This document shows positions 12,401-21,906 of a stretch of DNA of 64,000 bases, piece after piece. The position numbers and the translations under genes are program-made. Within the stretch, counting starts at the first letter, position 1; every line of letters begins with the position of its first letter. The notes beneath the pieces are model-generated. The model was not told the DNA's origin and ran no database searches. It was given only the letters and a program-made list of their open reading frames with translations. This DNA comes from Pithys albifrons albifrons (lineage: Eukaryota > Chordata > Aves > Passeriformes > Thamnophilidae): assembly GCF_047495875.1 (NCBI RefSeq), contig NC_092468.1:192845-256844 (forward strand). Reading direction: 5' to 3'.

Positions 12401-13672
12401 ACGGCCACCAAGGCCTGGACAGGTGCAACTCCACAGGCTTCTCACTGTTCCTGAAGGTGCTGGAGGCCAGGCCTTTGAGCCTCAAGCCCTGTCCCCCAGA
12501 GCTGTCCACAAAAGGCTCCCAGGCATTTGGGCTAGACATGTCCCAGCTTCCTAAGGGCAGGATGACCCCGGGAACACAGGCAAGAGCTCTTCTTGCCCAG
12601 CCCCTGGTGCCATCCCTGAGCTAATGCTGTCCTGCAGGCTTCCAGGGAAGCCCTTCTTGGTGTCTCAGAGCTCCTGCGGTGGAAGACGCTGCAGCACCTG
12701 CTGAAGAGAGAGCGGCTGTGGGAGCTGGGAGCGTGCTTGGTAGGGACAAGCCCCAGGGCCCAGGCTGGGGGAGGGCTGTCCCTGCCCTGTGTCTGGGCTG
12801 TGGGCTCTGTAGCTGAGCAGGGCCTGGAGCTGCATCCTTGTTCCTGCCCTCAAGAACAGACCCTGAGGTCTCTTCTCCAGGCCCCTGTCCCCTGCCTGCA
12901 CCCAGCAGGACAGGAGGGCTCTCAGTACCAGGGGGAGCTGGCAAGAGGTGCTGCTCCGCTCAAGTCCATGGCAAGCCTTGAGAGGCATCCCTTGTTCTCT
13001 CTGCAGCTGAAGAAGAGCAGGAGCAGGACTGAAGAGTACCTGCAGCAGAGCCTGCCATACCTGCAGGACCCTCAGGATGACGTGCGCCTGGCGGCCGTCA
13101 GGTTCATCAGTGAGTCACAGCCCCTCTGGTGCCTCTTTGGGCAGCTTGGCCACTGTCCTGCTGCTGCAGCAGCAACGAGGGGCAGCTCTGTGGCTGTCCC
13201 AGCCTCGGCCACCCTGGGCAGGGCCTTGACCTCCCTGTGCCAGGCCTTGCTCAGCCTTGCTCAGTCCCACTCCCGTACACTTCTGGTGGCTCCTGGGCTC
13301 AGCCCTGCTGAGAGGGAGGACGGGCAGGCTGGGGGTGCTGCTGCTGGGAGCAGGCTGGGCAGCAGGGGCTGATGGAACTCTGTGCCCAGGACTCATCTCA
13401 CGGCGCCTGAGCCACCAGACCATGGAGAGTCAGGCTGAAATTCTAAGTGGTGAGTGGGGAGCATGGTCTCTCAGCAATCCAGTGGGACTCTGCGGACTTG
13501 GGGGTTAACCTTGGCTCTCTTTCCTTTGGTCACAGCCCTCCAGCCCTTGGAGACAGACCAGGATATGTCTGTCAGATCCCTGGCAGCTCAGACAACCTTG
13601 TTTCTGAGGAGTCGTCCCATGCAGCCAAGATCAAGAGGCATTCTAGGAGTGCTGTGCTGCTGCTGGCTGTGA
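6495..13672 (+). CDS. MROH-family HEAT-repeat protein, 19 coding exons
   Basis: Exons: 6495-6624, 7084-7163, 7351-7473, 7614-7693, 7810-7930, 8226-8315, 8720-8824, 9039-9204, 9674-9768, 10190-10339, 10523-10677, 11028-11163, 11247-11381, 11600-11776, 12044-12199, 12638-12739, 13007-13109, 13390-13449 and 13536-13672. Each inner boundary has AG/GT, every phase joins, and the sum is 2301 nt (766 residues plus stop). Diagnostic stretches include FLRSICHLCRSALSFGL, EIQLPVLGKLLGHLLLF, TSYAAFHALFALAEFI, AFGQYLWSHERADVILVAL and DPQDDVRLAAVRFI. These are typical of Maestro heat-like repeat proteins, alpha-helical HEAT/ARM scaffolds of mostly unknown function that are numerous in songbirds (family knowledge). 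The start ATG lies two bases after an acceptor, so a 5' UTR exon is expected upstream. The donor of exon 4 (GTTCCT) is weak. The C-terminal 20 residues, ending in GVLCCCWL, look unlike the rest and could be read-in from a changed last exon. The exact paralogue cannot be assigned. Confidence 0.85.
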
Positions 13673-13837
13673 CCCTGGCAGAGGTTCAGCTTTCCTTGGG
13701 TCAGTTCTTCAGGGTGCTTCCTGCCTCCCTTCTCCAACAGGCTCTGCAGCTCTCTCATATCTTTCTTTGTGTTTTCAGCAGAACCAGCAGGGAACATGTG
13801 GCAGAACTCTGCCAGGGCATTCTGAGCTGATGACCAA
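13673..13837. other. 3' flank of MROH-like gene
   Basis: Presumed 3' UTR or flank. No AATAAA polyadenylation signal is evident within this short stretch. A pyrimidine-rich AG at about 13779 resembles a splice acceptor, so an alternative 3' exon is possible. Confidence 0.3.
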
Positions 13838-13995
13838 CATTCTTGGTGACACACAAGTGGAAGCCACCTGGCTGGTGGTCTCCTCATCCTCCTGGTTCCC
13901 TGTAGGCACCTGGGTGAACCCTGGGGGAGGAACATCCATCTGGATACAGAGCTGACCTTGATAATTCATTGGGATGAGCAGATTAGTTGACTTTA
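13838..13995 (+). repeat. dispersed repeat, partner of 2585-2770
   Basis: Reverse-complement counterpart of the repeat beside the zinc-finger pseudogene. It includes TCCTGGTTCCCTGTAGGCAC and a TTCATTGGGA block. The two copies are in opposite orientation about 11 kb apart, flanking the MROH-like gene. It may be a CR1-derived segment. Confidence 0.55.
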
Positions 13996-14238
13996 GGCCT
14001 GTGGCAGGACATCCCCTCCTGGAATGTCCAAGGCAACAGTGCCCTCTTTGCAAATGTATCAGTGCTTGGCTGAGAAGGGACTCCTGGTTGGAACCACTGT
14101 GGCTCCAACCCAAAATTTACATCCTGATGGTGAGGCAACCACTGGAGTCAAATGACTGTCAGTCGATCCCTTTATGTGAACGGGAACCAACTGGGGGGGA
14201 AACGGCTCCTCAGAGGCCACACCACACACAAGGTGGAG

Positions 14239-14464
14239 TGTTGCAGCCCTGATTCAGGTGGGTCTGGAGGACCACCTCACAGGTTTCGTTTTCACCTTAA
14301 AAGGACATGTTTCCAGCCTCAACCAATTGGAGTCAGACCACCGCACCTGGGGCGGGGTCACTTGAGGTCATATATACCTGTGTTTTTGAATAAACTTGGG
14401 ATTTGCTTTACATCACATTGGTGTGTGCAGTCTCCCTAGCGCAGGTTTGCAACAATTGGTAGGA
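14239..14464 (+). repeat. 5' LTR of gag-env provirus
   Basis: The ends are an inverted TGTTGCA...TGCAACA pair. A TATATA element at about 14371 and AATAAA at 14389-14394 mark promoter and polyadenylation signals. The region after AATAAA (CACATTGGTGTGTGCAGTCT) is shared with the 3' LTR. The primer-binding site should follow 14464 and begins TTGGTAGGACC, but I could not assign a tRNA. Confidence 0.85.
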
Positions 14465-14691
14465 CCTCAACGTGATTTGAGGACATGGAACCCACCTGCA
14501 GACCTGCCTAGAACCTTAAGAAGTGGCCCCCGAGAGCTGCTATGCCCCAGTTTTTTTGGATGCTTTGTGGAGAAGCCCCTGAGAGCTTCTGTCTCCCGTA
14601 AACTTGGGAGTTTTGTGTAGTGGCCTTGAGAGCTGCTGGAAGAACGTGGACTGAAGGAACCACGACCTTCGAACCGGTGAGTTAAAGAAAC
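14465..14691 (+). other. provirus leader region
   Basis: Untranslated leader between the 5' LTR and the gag ATG at 14692. It would contain the primer-binding site, the packaging signal and probably the splice donor for env mRNA. A GGTGAGTTA donor-like site lies at about 14675, just before gag. The functional roles are inferred from retroviral organisation. Confidence 0.5.
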
Positions 14692-15423
14692 ATGGGAAAC
14701 TCCAACTCGACTAAAACGAACTTATTGCTTGATAAATTTGAGAAACTAGCTCGTGTTACAAAAACAAACATGGAAAGACAAGAATTACAGGAATTTTTGG
14801 ATTGGTGTTTCACCCGAGGGCACCTAACAGATGCCAATCCCACGCTTTCCATAGAATTGTGTGATAAAATTGGGGCAGATTTGTGGAATTTAGTGCAAAC
14901 TGCACCCGACGAATTTTTACAGCTCATTCTGTCATATGCAGCTGTAAGGAAAATGCTGTTAGAGGTAGAACGAGCCCGTAAAAACCTCGAGCTACCGGAG
15001 AGAAGGGAAAACAGTCAGTTTCTGCAGGGAGGTTTTTCCCCTGAACATCCTTCTGCACCGCCGTGGGCACCGCCGCTCGCAGAAACGCCGCCGCGGTTCC
15101 CCTCTCCGCCCGTGCCGCCTGCGGGACCCCCGCCGCGGTACCCACACGTGGCACCGCCCGTGCCGCCTGCGGGACCCCCGCCGCAGTACCCACACGTGGC
15201 ACCGCCCGCTCCTGCTCCGGAACACCCGACAAGACCACAGCAACCATGGAATCAAAGCTTTTCCACGCCGTTCGTTCCTGCAAAAAGCCAAGAAGTCGTC
15301 TTTGCACCGCCTTACAACTACCAAGAAACAGCCTGTGCACAGCGAATGAGACCACCGGCTGCGCTGGACCTCAGCAGCAACCTTGGAACCCCACGAGACA
15401 CGCCGCAGAAAACCAAACCGTGA
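14692..15423 (+). CDS. gag: Gag matrix-like protein with proline-rich tail
   Basis: A 243-residue ORF. The N-terminus MGNSNSTK fits N-myristoylation (Gly2), as in retroviral matrix proteins that target the plasma membrane. Residues 1-95 form a compact helical-looking domain (LLLDKFEKLARVTKTN; LWNLVQTAPDEFLQLILSY). From about 110 the chain is proline-rich with two near-identical AGPPP.YPHVAPP repeats. No capsid major-homology region and no zinc-knuckle Cys-His box are present. The ORF ends at TGA 15421 while another frame continues, so the full gag product is truncated or the two frames are joined by splicing or frameshifting. Confidence 0.75.
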   Translation: MGNSNSTKTNLLLDKFEKLARVTKTNMERQELQEFLDWCFTRGHLTDANPTLSIELCDKIGADLWNLVQTAPDEFLQLILSYAAVRKMLLEVERARKNLELPERRENSQFLQGGFSPEHPSAPPWAPPLAETPPRFPSPPVPPAGPPPRYPHVAPPVPPAGPPPQYPHVAPPAPAPEHPTRPQQPWNQSFSTPFVPAKSQEVVFAPPYNYQETACAQRMRPPAALDLSSNLGTPRDTPQKTKP

Positions 15424-17684
15424 GTGAGTTTTATTTAAATCCTAACTCTGAGAAGGCGCGATGGGGAATGCCCTCAGCTGAGAGAGACATGTGGAGGGGG
15501 GGACAAACCCCGTGGAGTTTCTCTCCCCCTGCCCATCCACCTTCGGCGCCGGCTCCACCGCCGCCGCCGCCAATGCCCTGCGGGTACCTCAGGGCTGGGG
15601 TCGCCCCGCCGCGCTCCCCGCTGCCCCGAGGGCACGCCGGAGTCGCTCCGTTGCGGCAGGAGACTGTTGAGGCAGACATTCCAGCAGGGCTACAGCCGCC
15701 CGGCATAACCGCGTGGCCAGGAAAACAAAGAGACCGCGTGATGGCAAAGCCCGCGAAATCAAACAAAGGAACGGCGCGCCCTGACCACGAGGCGCCAGGA
15801 CCGCCCAACCCCACTCCCTACTGCCTGCCAATCACAGCGCATGCGCCAGGCGCGGGTCCCCCGCAGCCTGCAGGGGCCGGGGGCGGATCAGTTCCCGCGC
15901 CACCCCCACCACCTCCTGCGTGGATCAACTACGTCATGGAGAGGGGAGAGACTCCTCCCCAGTGGAGCGGAGCCACCGGAGCTCCCCCTGAGCGTTCCCT
16001 TCACTGCGTGCCATTCACAGCGGCAGCGGCAGCGCCGGTCGCGCAGGACCCAAGCGCTGCAGCACCAGCAGGGACCCTCTCCCCGATAGCCGCACGCTGC
16101 CCGCAGCTGCCAACACCAGCACGGGAACCCCCCGCGCCGGTAGAGACTGCCCCTGCGCCGGCAACCTGGTACCTGCAGCCTCCATCACCGACAGCCACAC
16201 CCACCAGCTGTATCCCAGAATGGAGAGCAACAGACAAAGAAGCCTCTGTTTGGGACATGCTGGGGGGAGCTGGGGATCATGATGTAGTAAAAAAGGGATT
16301 TGAAAGATCCAAAAATGCTGCTTTAGCTGTCTTTTCTAACCTTCCTAGAACAGGGAAGCCTCTGGTAACTCAAAAGACCATTTCAGAAGCCTTCACAGCT
16401 ATGGTGAAGCCAGATGAAAAGCATCTAGCCACCATAATTCAAAGGGTAGTTAAATCCAGAGAGTATCTAAGTGTATCTCTTGCATTTGTAACTTGTCTTG
16501 TTGCTGTTACTAATCAAAATGTATGGATAATGCTTTCTCAACAGGCAAATCTAAAAAATTTCTGCTCAGATAACATGGTTAAAGCAGGAGAACCAAACAG
16601 AGTGTGCCTTATAGGAATGCCTTATCATAACATCAAAGATTTCATTCCTTTTGGTATTGAGGAAGCAAAAGTGTCCTGCAGTGGTACTGGAGAAACCATA
16701 GCAGACGTCATATGGCAATTAAATACTTCCTTAGAGAGAGATCCACAGGAGCTAAGGTTAGCAGGAGCTCTCCCTGGAAATGAGTCATGTGTTGAATTTC
16801 ACCCTGTGCATTCCAGTGTATGTGAATGGTCAAACAAACACTGGGCACAGCAATATTTTCCTGTGGGAAGCACAGATGTCACTCCTCATTATAAGAGTTA
16901 CACCAATAGCAGTTGGTGTTGGAATGTTATTGGTTCACAAAATACAAGTTACCCCAAAACAAGATTGGTTCACACAAAAGGTAACCAGAGAAGAGCGTTG
17001 CCTCCTGGATATTTCTTAATTTGTGGTAATAGAGCATGGCCTGGAATACCTGCCCAGGTGAAAAATGGACCTTGTTACTTAGGCCAGCTGACCAAATTTA
17101 CACAATCAATACAAGAGCATGTTAAGTGGTCTAGTCCTCAAGCTGAGGAAAACACCACAGAACATTGGAGTGATACAGGACATTTGCTGGCAGCAGTTTT
17201 CTCCCCAGTTGGTGTAGACAGAGCATTACGTTTAGTGCAAATGCTTAACTACTGGGTGCAGGAACAACTAAACATCATTGCCAAAATGCTTAATGATTTC
17301 TCAACAGATGCTGATAGGACAGAACAAGCAGTATTACAAAACAGAGAAGCCCTGAGATTCTTGTTGATGATTCATGGTTACCAATGTGATGAGTTTAAAG
17401 GAATATGTTCCACAGAATTAAGCAAACACTCCAAAGAAGCACAAGCAGTGAAAAATAATCCTGACAAGCCAACAGTTAACATTTCTCCTTTAAAGAAATG
17501 GGTTCATTCCCTAAGCCTGATAACCTGGCAAGAAGCAGCACTGATTCAAGGAGTATTGATCCTAGTTGTTATTATGATTTGTTTGATTGTTCTTATTTGT
17601 GGACTACTCACTAACTGTCCAATCAAACAAGAACAGTCCAGTTCAAGAGCATGTTGTTTAGCCTGTATTTTAAAATTCTGTTAA
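15063..17684 (+). CDS. env: long ORF: proline-rich region joined to alpharetrovirus-like Env
   Basis: 873 codons without a stop, in a different frame from the gag ORF, which it overlaps by about 360 nt. The overlapping start is probably not used. 15424-16220 is proline-rich and very GC-rich. From about 16230 composition shifts to AT-rich and the protein becomes Env-like. A hydrophobic leader lies near 16460 (YLSVSLAFVTCLVAV), followed by surface-subunit signatures (NRVCLIGMP; LPPGYFLICGNRAWPGIPA; GPCYLGQLT) and several N-x-S/T sites. The transmembrane subunit has AVLQNREALRFLLMI, a C-x6-C pair at about 17385-17408, and a membrane span at about 17537-17608 (GVLILVVIMICLIVLICGLL). These match alpharetroviral envelope layout (family knowledge). 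Odd points: no basic furin-type cleavage site is visible between subunits, and the residue after the second Cys is Ser, where a third Cys is usual. The real start and splicing are unknown. Confidence 0.75.
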   Translation: MGTAARRNAAAVPLSARAACGTPAAVPTRGTARAACGTPAAVPTRGTARSCSGTPDKTTATMESKLFHAVRSCKKPRSRLCTALQLPRNSLCTANETTGCAGPQQQPWNPTRHAAENQTVSEFYLNPNSEKARWGMPSAERDMWRGGQTPWSFSPPAHPPSAPAPPPPPPMPCGYLRAGVAPPRSPLPRGHAGVAPLRQETVEADIPAGLQPPGITAWPGKQRDRVMAKPAKSNKGTARPDHEAPGPPNPTPYCLPITAHAPGAGPPQPAGAGGGSVPAPPPPPPAWINYVMERGETPPQWSGATGAPPERSLHCVPFTAAAAAPVAQDPSAAAPAGTLSPIAARCPQLPTPAREPPAPVETAPAPATWYLQPPSPTATPTSCIPEWRATDKEASVWDMLGGAGDHDVVKKGFERSKNAALAVFSNLPRTGKPLVTQKTISEAFTAMVKPDEKHLATIIQRVVKSREYLSVSLAFVTCLVAVTNQNVWIMLSQQANLKNFCSDNMVKAGEPNRVCLIGMPYHNIKDFIPFGIEEAKVSCSGTGETIADVIWQLNTSLERDPQELRLAGALPGNESCVEFHPVHSSVCEWSNKHWAQQYFPVGSTDVTPHYKSYTNSSWCWNVIGSQNTSYPKTRLVHTKGNQRRALPPGYFLICGNRAWPGIPAQVKNGPCYLGQLTKFTQSIQEHVKWSSPQAEENTTEHWSDTGHLLAAVFSPVGVDRALRLVQMLNYWVQEQLNIIAKMLNDFSTDADRTEQAVLQNREALRFLLMIHGYQCDEFKGICSTELSKHSKEAQAVKNNPDKPTVNISPLKKWVHSLSLITWQEAALIQGVLILVVIMICLIVLICGLLTNCPIKQEQSSSRACCLACILKFC

Positions 17685-18426
17685 CTTTCAGTTAAAGTGC
17701 AGTTTTGAGCTTATTGCACTGCCAAGTTGCCCAGCAGGCTGCAGGGGTAAGGACACCTGTCCCCTCAGCTGCTGAACATTTTCTAGAGAGCGTAAGATCA
17801 TCAGTACTTACTCTCTTTCAGTGTTGGTTATGTTTAGCCTTTGTGAATTTCCTCTGTGAATTCACACTTGTTTGCTGCTTTACCAGGAGTGTATAAGGAC
17901 TAAAAATCAAAGCTTCACTCTCAAACCTCTGTGATGGCCACACAGAAGTTCTGAGAATGGACCTTGAACATGAGGAGATTTAGTTCAGCTGGACTGAACT
18001 TGCTTCTTTGCTAAGGGAAGTCACTCTGCACTCTTGGACACTTTGCACAAATTTAATAAAATTCGTAGTTTGTGTACAGTGGTCTGTGCAGTGACGACTG
18101 CACAAAGAGACCACAATTTCACGAGTGAAAGAAAAGTTTCTTGTTTTGCACTAGTTGTAAGTTTGCAAATTCCAAACATACATGTCTTAGTCGTGTATTA
18201 GTTTGTGTGAGTTTACAAAGGTTACTGTACCTCCTTCCAAAAGTCTATTTTGAAAAGAGAGGGGGAGGTGGGGATTTGTAACCTGCAAATACCCTGTTAG
18301 GTCTTGAAGTAGCAAAATTTGAGATTTTCAAAACGTTATTTCTCAATTTCAAAATTTTCAGCCTTTCTGTTCAAGTTGCAATATGCATGATGTGTATTCT
18401 GTTGTTTGCATTTTGCTTTGTTCTTT
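17685..18426 (+). other. provirus 3' noncoding region
   Basis: AT-rich sequence between the env stop and the polypurine tract with no sustained ORF. A second purine run (AAAAGAGAGGGGGAGGTGGG) sits at about 18253-18273 and could be an additional plus-strand priming or purine-rich site. Confidence 0.6.
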
Positions 18427-18443
18427 GAAACAAAAGGGGGAGA
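18427..18443 (+). other. polypurine tract of gag-env provirus
   Basis: GAAACAAAAGGGGGAGA directly precedes the TGTTGCA start of the 3' LTR, the position and composition expected for the plus-strand primer of reverse transcription. Confidence 0.8.
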
Positions 18444-18659
18444 TGTTGCAGCCTCTAATTCAGGTGGGTCTGGAGGACCACCTTACAGGTTTCATTTTCA
18501 CCTTAAAAGGACGTTTCCAGCCTCAACCAATTGGAGTCAGACCACGGCACCTGGGGCGGGGTCACCTGAGGTCACATATACCTGTGTTTTTGAATAAACT
18601 TGGGATTTGTTTGAACATCACATTGGTGTGTGCAGTCTCCCTAGCGCAGGTCTGCGACA
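18444..18659 (+). repeat. 3' LTR of gag-env provirus
   Basis: Starts TGTTGCAGCC and ends TCTGCGACA. It differs from the 5' LTR by scattered substitutions and a 2-bp indel. AATAAA is at 18593-18598. The element's next base begins the long pyrimidine tract. Confidence 0.85.
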
Positions 18660-19430
18660 CTTTCCCTTTCCTTTCCCTTTCTCTTTCCCTTTCCCTTTCC
18701 CTTTCCCTTTCCCTTTCCCTTTCCCTTTCCCTTTCCCTTTCCCTTTCCCTTTCCCTTTCCCTTTCCCTTTCCCTTCCCCTTCCCCTTTCCCTTCCCCTTT
18801 CCCTTTCCTTCCCCTTTCCCTTCCCCTTTCCCTTCCCCTTCCCCTTCCCCTTTCCCTTTCCCTTTCCCTCCCCCTTCCCTTCCTCTCCTCTTTCCCATTT
18901 TCCTTTTCCCCTTCCCCTCCAATCCCTTTCCCTTTCCTTTCCCTTTCCTTTTCTTTCCCTTTCCCTTCCCCTTTCCCTTTCCCTTTCCCTTTCCCTTTCC
19001 CTTTCCCTTTCCCTTTCCCTTTTCCTTTCCCTTTCCCTTTCCCTTTCCCTTTCCCTTTCCCTTTCCCTTCCCCTTCCCCTTTCCCTTCCCCTTCCCCTTC
19101 CCCTTTCCCTTTCCCTTTCCCTTCCCCTACCCCTTCCCCTTCCCCTTTCCCTTTCCCTTTCCCTTTCCCTTTCCCTTTCCCTTTCCCTTCCCTTTCCCTT
19201 TCCCTTTCCCTTTCCCTTTCCCTTTCCCTTCCCCTTTCCCTTCCCCTTTCCCTTCCCCTTCCCCTTCCCCTTCCCCTTTCCCTTTCCCTTTCCCTCCCCC
19301 TCCCCTCCCCCTTCCCTTCCTCTCCCCTTTCCCATTTTCCTTTTCCCCTTCCCCTCCAATCCCTTTCCCTTTCCCCTTCCTTTCCCTTTCCCTTTCCCTT
19401 CCCTTCCCATTCCATTTTCCTTTCTCCTTG
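18660..19430. repeat. CCCTTT-type polypyrimidine tract
   Basis: About 770 bp of almost pure C/T on the plus strand, mainly CCCTTT hexamers mixed with CCCCTT. A block around 18880-18925 (CTTTCCCATTTTCCTTTTCC) recurs at about 19325-19370, so a roughly 445-bp segment of the tract is itself duplicated. Six-frame readings give Phe-Pro, Leu-Ser or Gly-Lys-type polymers and are not genes. Confidence 0.95.
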
Positions 19431-20055
19431 CAGATTTCTGACTAAGCCTCCCGTGTGTTATAGAAATAGAAATCATCATTTTTCCCTAAAGAGCCCAAAG
19501 AATTTAATTCTGTTTTTCTAATTATATCAAGAGTCGCTCAAAAGCGAAAACTTTGCAGGGCAGTGAAAACCAGATCTAAAATAGCTTCAAAAACTCCTAA
19601 ATGTGAGGGGAAATTCTACACAAATGAAACGTGTGACAGGGAAGCCATAGGTGTGCACGAGCTCAAGACAGTCATAACTTGGGTTGGGTTGGATATAACT
19701 TGGCCTCTTGAATTATGTTTTAAAATGTCCACTTTGCAAAAAGCAGCAATCTAATTTGATGCTGGCTGGGTAATTCTGTGCAACAGTCTAATGCATCCTT
19801 TCTCCAGTCTCCAGGGATTCTCTAACCTCTTGCCACTTCCCCTAATCCAAGTTGTATTGAGCTGCCCTGACTAAAAGATTCCAGAGAGGAAAACAAGCAG
19901 TTTGCATAAACAAATACTGGCAAAGTTCAAACACAGGCACCAACTGAGATAAGGAGAACAAGGCATTTGCATTTTGCTGCCATTTGTATCACACAGAAAA
20001 AGGTTTTGGGTACTCCAACATAAGTCACAAGATACGACAAATAGGATAAGGCAGA
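19431..20055. other. AT-richer spacer, no feature recognised
   Basis: Ordinary-composition sequence between the pyrimidine tract and the G-rich minisatellite. No protein, RNA or repeat family was recognised. Confidence 0.5.
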
Positions 20056-21500
20056 AGGGCCAGGAGGGGTTTGGGGGGCTCTGGGAGGCTCTGGGGGGGT
20101 CTTTGGGGGCTCTGGGGGTCTTTGGGTGGCTTAGAAGGTCTGGGGGGATCTCTGGGTGTTCCCTGGGGGTCTGTGGGTGGATCCAGGGGGTCTGTGGGGT
20201 GGTCCAGGAGAGGTTTGGGGGGCTCTGGGGGGATCTTTGGGGGCTCTGGGGGTCTTTGGGTGGCTTAGAGGGTCTGGGGGGATCTCTGGGTGTTCCCTGG
20301 GGGTCTTCGGGTGGATCCAGGGTGTCTGTGGAGTGGTCCAGGAGAGGTTTGGGGGGAACTGGGGGGGTGTTTGGGGGGCTCTGGGGAGCTCTGGGGTGGT
20401 CCAGGAGAGGTTTGGGGGGAACTGGGGCGTCTTTGGGGGCTCTGGGGGGTCTTTGGGGGCTCTGGGGGTCTTTGGGTGGCTTAGAGGGTCTGGGGGGATC
20501 TCTAGGTGTTCCCTGGGGGTCCGTGGGTGGATCCAGGGGGTCTGTGGGGTGGTCCAGGAGAGGTTTGGGGGGAACTGGGGGGGTGTTTGGGGGGCTCTGG
20601 GGAGCTCTGGGGTGGTCCAGGAGAGGTTTGGGGGGAACTGGGGGGGTATTTGGGGGGCTCTGGGGAGCTCTGGGGTGGTCCAGGAGAGGTTTGGGGGGAA
20701 CTGGGGGGTATTTGGGGGGCTCTGGGGAGCTCTGGGGTGGTCCAGGAGAGGTTTGGGGGGAACTGGGGGGGTATTTGGGGGGCTCTGGGGAGCTCTGGGG
20801 TGGTCCAGGAGAGGTTTGGGGGGAACTGGGGGGTATTTGGGGGGCTCTGGGGTGGTCCAGGAGAGGTTTGGGGGGAACTGGGGGGTATTTGGGGGGCTCT
20901 GGGGTGGTCCAGGAGAGGTTTGGGGGGAACTGGGGGGTATTTGGGGGGCTCTGGGGAGCTCTGGGGTGGTCCAGGAGAGGTTTGGGGGGAACTGGGGGGT
21001 ATTTGGGGGGCTCTGGGGAGCTCTGGGGTGGTCCAGGAGAGGTTTGGGGGGAACTGGGGGGTATTTGGGGGGCTCTGGGGTGGTCCAGGAGAGGTTTGGG
21101 GGGAACTGGGGGGTATTTGGGGGCTCTGGGGAGCTCTGGGGTGGTCCAGGAGAGGTTTGGGGGGAACTGGGGGGTATTTGGGGGGCTCTGGGGAGCTCTG
21201 GGGTGGTCCAGGAGAGGTTTGGGGGAAACTGGGGGGTCTTTGGGGGCTCTGGGGGTCTTTGGGTGGCCTAGAGGGTCTGGAGGGGATCTCTAGGTGTTCC
21301 CTGGGGGTCTTTGGGTGAATCCAGGGGGTCTGTGGGGTGGTCCAGGAGAGGTTTGGGGGCTCTGGGAGGTCTTTGAGGAGCTCTGGGATGGCTTTGGGGT
21401 GGTCTATAGGGGGTCTTTGGGGTGCTCTGGCAGAGTCCAGGAGGGGTTTGGGGGCTGTAGGGGGGGGTCCAGGAGAGGTTTGGGGCACTCTGGGGAGGGG
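20056..21500. repeat. G-rich minisatellite array
   Basis: Tandem units of roughly 46-66 bp built from GGTCCAGGAGAGGTTTGGGG, then GGAACTGGGGGGTATTTGGG, then GGCTCTGGGGAGCTCTGG. Some units lack the GAGCTCTGG module, so the array has at least two unit lengths. Larger blocks with GGTCTTTGGGTGGCTTAGA recur near 20122, 20256, 20467 and 21255. Extreme G-over-C skew on the plus strand makes G-quadruplex formation likely (inference). Confidence 0.9.
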
Positions 21501-21906
21501 TCTTTGGGGGGTTTAGAAGGGATTGGGAGGCTCTGCGGGGGTTTTAGGAGCTCTGAGGATCCCTGGGGGGGTCTTTGGGGGTCCCTGGGGGGCCTTGGGT
21601 GGGCTCAAAGCAGTCAGTTGGGGATCTGTAGGGGTCTTTAGGGGGCCCAAAGGGGACTTTTGGGGGCTCTAGGGGGCCTTTGGGGGTCTATGGGGAGCTC
21701 CAGGAGAGGGTGGAGGGCTCTGGGGGTCACCCTGAAGATCTTTGAGGGGGTTCAGAGGTTTTTGGGGAGTCTCCGGGGGTCCTTGGAGGTCTCTGGAAGG
21801 TGGGGGGTCCTGTGGGGTCCTGGGGAAGTTTGGGGAGTCTCAACATGTCCTGGGTGGTCCTGGGGGTCTCCCAGAACATTCAGGACTGTTGGTGTCCCCT
21901 CCCCAG

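Larger units (their letters stand above)
14239..18659 (+). mobile_element. gag-env provirus lacking pol
   Basis: A 4.4-kb element with matching LTRs at 14239-14464 and 18444-18659. A gag matrix-like ORF (14692-15423) is followed by a long ORF (to 17684) with alpharetrovirus-like Env, then about 760 nt of noncoding sequence and a polypurine tract. Protease, reverse transcriptase, RNase H and integrase are absent, so it needs a helper element. The LTRs differ at roughly a dozen sites by eye, so it is not a very recent insertion. No target-site duplication is seen: the left flank ends GGTGGAG and the right flank is a CCCTTT-type tract, so at least one flank was rearranged after integration or was expanded. 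Confidence 0.85.

Noticed and set aside
14465..14485. tRNA identity of the gag-env provirus primer-binding site
   Set aside because: The TTGGTAGGACC-like sequence is in the right place, but I could not match it confidently to a tRNA 3' end.
18383..19521. Long Ser/Leu, Phe/Pro and Glu/Arg/Gly/Lys-rich ORFs
   Set aside because: Direct translations of the CCCTTT-type tract.
20060..21490. Gly/Trp/Leu-rich and Pro-rich ORFs of 270-440 codons
   Set aside because: Translations of the G-rich minisatellite; no domain and the same pattern in multiple frames.
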